64,000 nucleotides of DNA, taken from Oidiodendron maius Zn. Lineage: Eukaryota > Ascomycota > Leotiomycetes > Myxotrichaceae. The number at the start of each line of letters is the position of its first letter. Positions within the stretch are counted from its first letter, which is position 1. The notes under the pieces were generated by a model, which had not been told where the DNA came from, ran no database searches, and saw nothing but the letters and a program-made list of their open reading frames with translations. Below, piece after piece: positions 57,734 through 64,000 of this stretch. The stretch is from contig KN832873.1 of assembly GCA_000827325.1 (NCBI GenBank), forward strand, positions 127,037 through 191,036, in the 5' to 3' direction. The position numbers and the translations under genes were made by a program.

Positions 57734-58868
57734 CCGCGGATTTTCAACTGGGAAAGATTGGGTGGAATAGGGCACACATAGAGCGATACATACTGCATTT
57801 GGCCTGAGATTTCCCGGGCCGTGCACTCTGGACCAAGAGTATCGCTGCTTCAGGTCTCGGTCACGTTGAGATAGATTTCAAGATTGTCAGCTGTTTGATG
57901 ATTCAATGAGTAAAATACCCAACTATCAATAAGATTTTTTTCATTCTGAAGCGTATGATGCATGACTATATTTAATGGGTCCGGGAGAAAGAGCTTTCGT
58001 TACGCCGCCCAGCACTTGCGTATGGGAGAAAAGCAAAATGCTATGCTTTAAATAGAAACCCAAAAAGCCTTCCATATAGTTAATACATACATGACCAGTT
58101 ACAGGAGTCGGGTTGCGCCCAATAAACTCGTGATACATCGATGCATTCTGCACCACAGCAGGATCTTCTCGCTAGAATATCTTACCGTTTAAATTAAATC
58201 TCGATCAATTCTTAATACTCTTTAGAGATCCCGTCATCCCATACTGTCGCATTCAGGCAGTAAATCCGGGAGAGAATACACGTGACATGGTATGATGGAT
58301 TTGAATCAAAAGCACTCCTTCCCAATGTATAATTTCTAGAAACTTCGCCTTCTCCTGCGTAAGCAAGGTACGTCATTGAAAGTATAGTTACAGGCGTTCT
58401 ATGCGACGATGATTGGTAAGGCTAAACGCAAAACCACCCGGACGAAGGTCCGGTGCGCAACAGGCAGGAGACCCGTTCGGCGTTCGGACTTTATTTCGCG
58501 GCGGCTCAATTGTTAGGTATTTTATCCCCTCAGATACGCAACCTGAATTTTACTGTACCATTGTTTAAATACAATCCAGCCTCGCAGTTCATCTTACTGC
58601 AATGATTTCCCATCCACACACCACTTCAATTTCCACACCTCTCCGGCATTAGAAAATAATCACGTCAAGCGAAAAATAACTGTCAAGAAAGGGACTTACC
58701 TCACAGACTGGAGTTTAGCCAATGTGGATTATGATACTTCACTGACAAGGAACTCTAAAACTTTTTCGGTCCCCTATGCGAATAAGTCTCTTTTTCTTGT
58801 GAAATGCACAATATTTCATAAGACCTTTAAGAGCAACCACATTGACGATCAGTTGACTGGCATCAGAT
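57734..58868. other. Intergenic, no gene seen
   Basis: A TACGTCAT CRE variant lies at 58369. A 78-codon frame at 58724 overlaps the start of the next gene in another frame. Confidence 0.45.
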
Positions 58869-59219
58869 ATGGGGTGGGAACCGGATTTTTGCTTGGTCTG
58901 CGAAACACAAACGAACGGCAGCGTTTACTGTACTATGGTCTGCCAGATGGCGGACTTTGAGAAGCAGAGAGTTGTGAACGCAAGTTCATTTCCGAAATCA
59001 TACCAGTCAGCTTCATTACAATCGCAATCACAATCACTCGCCTCTGGCTCGAAAGTTGTATCGAAAGAATCAGACGTCGGTACCAAAGTTAATCTAAAGC
59101 AGAGTCTGCTTTCATCGGCTAATATATCGGATATGTCAGAGAAAGCTCTCAAAGCTTACGCCTGTTCTCTTAGGAGATCGAGGCCTAAATATCTAAGTTC
59201 ACAGGACAAATCAACTTAA
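58869..59219 (+). CDS. Ecl1-type lifespan regulatory factor
   Basis: 116 residues, single exon as far as I can see; an upstream exon is possible because the ATG lies just after a cag. The N-terminus WEPDFCLVCETQTNGSVYC followed by TMVCQMADFEKQR is the Ecl1 family zinc-type motif C-x2-C...C-x3-C. Fission yeast Ecl1-3 extend chronological lifespan and respond to nutrient and metal stress. The rest is Ser-rich (SLQSQSQSLASGS) with a short conserved LRRSRPKYLS at the end. Function by family; it fits the stress-type neighbourhood. Confidence 0.85.
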   Translation: MGWEPDFCLVCETQTNGSVYCTMVCQMADFEKQRVVNASSFPKSYQSASLQSQSQSLASGSKVVSKESDVGTKVNLKQSLLSSANISDMSEKALKAYACSLRRSRPKYLSSQDKST

Positions 59220-60484
59220 TAATCCCTTTCTAGATCTCCTGAACAGTAAATGAATGACAGATGATTGTTTAACGCCACCTTGTTCATCACATTGGAAATT
59301 GCCAGCTTCAGCCCTTCTCATCCTTAACACTAAGGTTGATTGCGAAACCGATGTTAAGATAATTGACGTAGAATAATTAGTACGAGGGGATTTCTGGGGA
59401 GTTCTAGAGACGTATTCAGTGCCCTCCAACTCAACGCAAAAGTAGCTGGATTATTCCCAGTGCATATTAAATCTTATGAGAAGACGAACAGACGACATAT
59501 TCTGAAAACCCCCTCAAAATAGCAAATCCAACTTAACCGTGCCTGCTCTAGTAACTATCAGCCTGCGTGTGGATATCTGAAGACATAGCAAAAACAAGTG
59601 CCCTGGTGGCCTTTGGTCTGGTCACGAGTCATGCGACGGTAGAAAGCTACTACAGAAGATGTGAGCCGGCGGCGAAAGCAGAAGACCGCTCTCCTTACTA
59701 TGACCGGATTGCGTTAGATACTAACAGCTTCTGACATTAAGGTTGAGAAACACCATGCCCTCCCAACAAGAACCACCAAATTACCTGCCTTGTTACTCTA
59801 GTTAGCCTGGGGAGACTTTCTCCGGCGTGCTGCAAGGCTCATGGAGAGGTATCTCCGGAACATCAGCGATGCCCAGAACAGAAAACTCGGTTGGTGCTGG
59901 AGCCAACTACCTGACGTCACCATCCAATTGGCCCGATTAAAGCCGCCCCCCAGTTCCACTACTTTTCAGTCTCGTTCACAGCGGGGTAACTCCACTTCCT
60001 GAACGCAGCCTATCATTCATGTAGGCCTGGGGCGGCTTTTGAGACATCAGCTTTGCAGATCGCTAGAGTTTACCTCCGGCATCACAGGGAACGAAAGTTT
60101 GGTCGCTCGGTTACAAGGTTTCCCGGACATCGGCTCCCAAGCGACTTTCTGAGAGTGGAGTAATAGGAGGTAATGGGCAGCTGAATTTTGTATGCTGCAA
60201 GAGCCTTCTTTGCAGTAAAAGTATCAGCCTGGCTGAAATGTCCTATATGATTTTCTTAAGTTCACGGGAAATATTAGTAATTCCTCTGGTAAGGAACGCG
60301 TGGAAATCTGCCTTTTCATGATGGGGCAGCAGACCGCAATTCAATTACCATATAAAGCAAGGTTAAGCATCCGATAGCAGCTAGGCACAAGTTGAATTTA
60401 TACGTGTATTATATTTGAAGCTGCAAAAAACCCGCATCAGAACTAGATTTAGGTCATGGAGATATAATGAGTTAAATTACAAAA
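59220..60484. other. Intergenic (1.26 kb) with CRE and CCAAT
   Basis: Between convergent genes, so a CRE (59912) with a nearby ccaat box is unexpected; it may serve an unannotated transcript running either way. No protein-coding frame of interest seen. Confidence 0.4.
59912..59919. promoter_or_regulatory. CRE palindrome TGACGTCA without an obvious gene
   Basis: Exact site, followed 5 bp later by ccaattgg. Lies between the 3' ends of the Ecl1 and hemerythrin genes. Confidence 0.4.
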
Positions 60485-61119
60485 TTAGCCCATTTCGTCC
60501 GTCTTAGTAGCATCCTTCCGCGTCATAGTTTTATCTGGATATTTGCGAGGAATGTTGCAGAGAAAGTTAACAGGAGCAGCAAGCCAGGAAAAAGGAGCGC
60601 TAAATAAAAACCCGTTTGAAGTATGAGAATGTAAAAGGTCGGGCAATTTGACCCGCATAAATGATTCTGATAATCTCTTACTCTCCCCAAGACTCAGAAC
60701 GCCATCAAGTGCTGGAAGATCTGCCATCTCTACCTCGTTAAAGTGCCCGGCAGTATCATTTATTAGAGATTCTAGTGCTGGGACAAACTCCGTGCTATCG
60801 ACTTTCACACTCCGAATATTCTCGAGCTTCATTTGAATCTACTGTGTCTTTAGTATTCATACGAGTCTGATCCTTCGGGGCTTACGGTTTGGATCTCGAG
60901 CTGATCTTTCTCAACAATAATCTTGCCTTTCTTGCCTAATCTATTCTTCAGAGCGGGATATACAACTAACTCCTCGGCTTTTAAGTGTCGACTTAGAGCC
61001 CAGGAAAACTGGTTATACCAGCGAGTTGCTGTCTCGTTATCGGGAGAATCGAGAATATTTTTGTAATATTGTACTATCTCGCTATGGTCTCTGCTAATTG
61101 TACTTAAGAGGGTTGCCAT
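60485..61119 (-). CDS. Hemerythrin/HHE cation-binding protein
   Basis: Exons 61119-60886 and 60838-60485 give 195 residues. The four-helix iron-binding fold shows its ligands: H in SRDHSEIVQYY (about 11), H and E in SRHLKAEELVVYPAL (about 46-51), an acidic-amide helix after the intron (IQMKLENIRSV) and H/E in GHFNEVEMADLPAL (about 112). The C-terminal third, FMRVKLPDLLHSHTSNG and FLFSAPFSWLAAPVNFL, is the tail common in fungal HHE proteins. The predicted cofactor is a di-iron centre; roles in oxygen, NO or iron handling are known in other organisms, but the fungal group is not well studied. Intact homologue of the broken gene at 46194. Confidence 0.88.
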
Positions 61120-61568
61120 TATTTGAGGAGGTACATGAGATCTGACAATGGCTCCGGTCAGTTGCTCGAGTTCCGTGCCATATGTATTACATTTTTATCC
61201 AACACAGTTAAGGAGTGTCGGGCGATTGATACCTTAGGAATGCCAAGTGATACGGGCGCAGCGGAACAAATAGCCCGGGAATCAAAGTCTCACAAGAAAT
61301 TAACCCCGACACCTTTTATTACTAGGTGCATGACGTTCGCTGCGCCGGACACATACGCTTCTGTAAATGTGGCAAGTGGTCTTCGGCTTGAATTGAGAAT
61401 CTCTCTTGGCAAATGACTGAATATGTCGTCATCTTTCAGTGCTTTATGTGTATAAGTAATGTCTTCTTTCTTGGCACTGTAGACCCTCATCGTTTACAAT
61501 AAGTTATTAGTATACACTACAACACTTATATCCTCTTTTTAAACAATTGTTCTTCAATTTAAACCAAC
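61120..61568. other. Intergenic between divergent genes
   Basis: A 66-codon minus frame (61290-61490, starting MRVYSAKKEDITYTHKAL) reads like a protein and may be a small gene, but I cannot assign it. Otherwise promoter DNA. Confidence 0.4.
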
Positions 61569-62295
61569 ATGGCGTCAATCGGCAGATTTACACACGAAGG
61601 TGCTGCCGAGCCTCACACAACACAGCTTGAGAATGCTACTGATCCTCAAGTTGACTCTGGTTTGGAAGGTGCTCGAACTGGGGCAGGATTCACCACCGGC
61701 GCAGGTGTGGGTAGCACAAATGCCGGACCACATGATGTAAGTTCTTAGTATACCAGCGACTTTAAGCTCTAATTTTTGGTTTTGAGACATTAACATTATT
61801 CCTCAGTCAAACTTGGTGAATAAGCTCGATCCTACTGTCGACAGTGATCTAGATGGCAGGGGAAGTGGCGGCGGTAATCAGGCTGCTGGCGTAGGAGGAA
61901 CCAATACTTCCACGACCGGAGGCATTTCAAGTTCTACAAATGCTGGTCCACATGACGTAGGTACTTTCTTTTCCTGATAAATCTGGTACCGGTGGCTTTC
62001 ACGTCGTTTATAATCCCCTAAGTTTCATTTAAACCTAACACATTGTATCTAGTCCAACATCGCCAATAAGTTCGATCCACGGGTGGATTCAGATCTTGAC
62101 GGCCGCGGTAATCGGGAAGGTGCTCTAAAAGGCGGTGCATTCGGTGCATCCGGTTCTCACGCAACTACTGGTTCGGGAACTGCGCAGAATACTGCAGGTC
62201 CACATGACTCAGACTTAGCAAACAAGCTCGATCCGCGTGTTGACTCTAATCTGGATGGATCAACTACTATCGGTGGCAATAGAACCCACTCATAG
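61569..62295 (+). CDS. Repeat-containing hydrophilic stress/spore protein with exon-wise repeats
   Basis: Exons 61569-61736, 61807-61956 and 62053-62295, phase 0, 186 residues. The protein is a partial first unit (DPQVDSGLEGA) plus three fuller units built on the motif AGPHDSNLANKLDPRVDSDLDG joined by Gly/Ser/Thr-rich linkers (shown here in consensus form, variants in each copy). Both introns sit at exactly the same place, after GPHD. No hydrophobic core or signal peptide. Conserved in filamentous ascomycetes in my recollection and usually seen as spore- or stress-abundant; disordered and possibly desiccation-protective by composition. Divergent to the HHE gene, sharing a 450 bp upstream region. 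Confidence 0.8.
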
Positions 62296-62939
62296 GCTCG
62301 CCATCTGAGGAGCTTATCGGGCATATGGTGTGGATATACAGCAGAAAACGCCAAGTGATATCAAGAAACTCTAGCAGGTAAAATGGCTTGGTTATATGAT
62401 AGCTCTTCATGATCAACATGTACGCGATACCTACTTGAAAACTACCTAATGCCTCTTATTTCCGAAATTTTCTTCTTCGAATGTCTAAAACGTGTGATGA
62501 CATTTACTGTAACTTTAATTCTCTTCGTAGACGAAAGATGCCGGCCACACTGGTCAAGAATGTAGTACTGGCTTATACATGCCAAAAGATTTCTAAAGAG
62601 CTTTAAGGGGTGTTGCCTGCTGAGTGATTGCCCAAGTGTTTTGAAGGGCATAACCCGGAGGTATATAGCCCGAGCACATCTTCAGAATCAACATCTGCAT
62701 GGTGCTGAGCATCACAGCTGAGTTAAAATCGTTTCTAGCGCACTGACCAGCTGAGGATTAAGTTTTATCTGCACAGTCCGTGGTAGACTTGCCATACGCC
62801 CATCTTAAGTGCTAGGAATCATATCTCAAAGCTTGAATTTGGCCGGGTCATATTTTATGGGGTCATGAATATACCGCGTTCTAATTTGAGACCTGGGTAC
62901 ACGTACTTACACTTAGAATTGCACCCCTGTCGTCAAAAG
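62296..62939. other. Intergenic, no gene seen
   Basis: Between convergent genes; nothing recognised. Confidence 0.5.
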
Positions 62940-64000
62940 TTACTGGTGACCGAGCTTCCCATTCTCTAGGATTTTGCTTGTATATGCCTTCCTCCAGAAC
63001 GGCTTTCTCACTTCCACGTGTGCAGCCAAGCCTTTCTGCTTCAGCTCGTCGGCAGTCCACCCTACCAGGTTTCTGGTATTATGGTACGACGCTGCGCTCA
63101 ACCCGGAGAAGGTTAATAGCTTTTGGAGGAGACCCTCATTGATGGACCTGTGCATGGCAAGGTAGTGGAATACGGTGTTCCCATGGCAGTCCGGTGCTGA
63201 AAGAAGTGCATCAGGTTCCGGTGATTGGCTGAGGATATAGAGTGCTAGCTCCTCCTGGGCTGCGAAGAAGTCGGTCGGTTGTGAGCGTGGAACTCCATTA
63301 TCAAAGATAATAGAACCAATTTCGGCTGCGGAAAAAGGTAGGCGACGTAATTCATGTGCCGACTCATAAATAGCCTCCCCGAAGACGTTAATATAGGAAG
63401 GGTTCCACGGTAGACAGGCGATATGGAGTAAGGTGTGGCCGAATGCCGTGAGACCGGCTTTGGCTAGTTCAAAGCCATACGAAAGGACGCGCTTCAAAGC
63501 CGAGAGTGAGAGGAGAGCGACGACGATGTGGAGGCAATGCACCTTGGTCAACGGAGTAAGCTCATTATAGTCGATATCACCTCTTGACACGAGTTTGGAA
63601 AAGGTATTCCAATCTGGAGGATTATGATAGAGGAAACATGCCATAAGCGGAGAGCAGGAGTGTTGGCGGCAGGCACGGGGGATAGAATTTGGGTTAAGAC
63701 CTAGGCTGAAGAGAGTTTCCAAGTGCTTCGTATGCTTCGACTTGATAGCACAGAGAATTGGGTTAGAAACAGAGAGTGACGAGTGGGTTGGTGGGTCTGG
63801 GATCTCCGTCGAAGATAGCTTCCAGAATGATATATCAGGGTCCGCCGCTATGACCATTTGTAATATATCTGCGGAGTCGTGTTTGCAAGCTACTTCGATC
63901 GGTGTCATGCCATCGCCACCGCTATAAGCATCGAAAGGGATGCTATCGTAGCTTTTCCAAAAGCTAAACATGCCATTTACCCTCGCCACTACTTCTGGCA
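62940..64000 (-). CDS. Ankyrin-repeat protein, 5' end outside window
   Basis: Open on the minus strand from the window edge (reading PEVVARVNGMF) to the stop at 62940; at least 350 residues are visible. Ankyrin-type units are seen at DGMTPIEVACKHDSADILQMVIAADPD-like spacing near the start, SNPILCAIKSKHTKHLETLFSLGLNPN, SPLMACFLYHNP, LTAFGHTLLHIACLPWN, and DCHGNTVFHYLAMH near the end, with degenerate units between. Units of about 33 residues with TPLH-type turns bind partner proteins. The C-terminus is WTADELKQKGLAAHVEV and a short basic tail. Many fungal ankyrin proteins carry an F-box or NACHT at the missing N-terminus, so its role cannot be told. Confidence 0.75.
   Translation of the reverse strand, partial: PEVVARVNGMFSFWKSYDSIPFDAYSGGDGMTPIEVACKHDSADILQMVIAADPDISFWKLSSTEIPDPPTHSSLSVSNPILCAIKSKHTKHLETLFSLGLNPNSIPRACRQHSCSPLMACFLYHNPPDWNTFSKLVSRGDIDYNELTPLTKVHCLHIVVALLSLSALKRVLSYGFELAKAGLTAFGHTLLHIACLPWNPSYINVFGEAIYESAHELRRLPFSAAEIGSIIFDNGVPRSQPTDFFAAQEELALYILSQSPEPDALLSAPDCHGNTVFHYLAMHRSINEGLLQKLLTFSGLSAASYHNTRNLVGWTADELKQKGLAAHVEVRKPFWRKAYTSKILENGKLGHQ

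Noticed and set aside
1-64000. CRISPR arrays or bacterial operon features
   Set aside because: The sequence is eukaryotic; the only regular repeats are direct tandem arrays without spacers.

Overview
The window is nuclear DNA of a filamentous ascomycete (Pezizomycotina). Genes carry short introns (about 45-110 bp) with GT...CTAAC/CTAAT...AG signals. The content is typically fungal: a HET-domain protein, a tyrosinase, a rhodopsin/PTH11-type seven-helix protein, an aspartyl-tRNA synthetase fused to DUF2156, pogo/Fot1-type transposase relics with stop codons, and small cysteine-rich secreted proteins. I cannot place it to genus. All exon models are my own reading of splice signals and frame continuity.

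Layout. 0-3 kb: 3' end of a short-chain dehydrogenase, then a dead pogo transposase and repeat debris. 3-6 kb: an unknown protein with a Uma2/PD-(D/E)XK-like pattern and a divergent trehalose-6-phosphate synthase. 7.4-17.5 kb: a membrane protein with an in-frame stop next to a possible alternative splice site, a small secreted protein, a Zn2Cys6 regulator cut off against a transposase fragment, a complete tyrosinase and a seven-helix protein. 18-25 kb: a TPR relic, a frameshifted sulfatase, a tRNA-derived SINE-like element and an intact HET protein. 25-35 kb: accessory DNA with four copies of an approximately 250 bp element flanked by short target duplications, two divergently oriented small secreted protein genes and a large unknown protein. 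35-45 kb: small unknown genes, the AspRS-DUF2156 fusion (ErdS, ergosteryl-aspartate synthase), an NmrA-type reductase and an F-box protein. 46-62.3 kb: a run of stress or spore-type genes (hemerythrin HHE protein and a broken relative, zinc dehydrogenase, short-chain dehydrogenase, three hydrophilic LEA-like proteins, a tiny conserved hydrophobic protein, an Ecl1 lifespan factor). The right edge holds an ankyrin protein that runs out of the window.

The most interesting signal is regulatory. The palindrome TGACGTCA (CRE, the site of ATF/CREB bZIP factors such as AtfA/Atf1) occurs seven times in 64 kb, where about one is expected. Five copies fall between 44.7 and 60 kb, and most lie 95-200 bp upstream of a start codon. 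This suggests that the stress-type run, and also erdS, form a co-regulated set. A second clear signal is the repeat family at 25.5, 29.8, 31.0 and 34.5 kb, whose copies carry matching 7 bp (one 6 of 7) flanking duplications.
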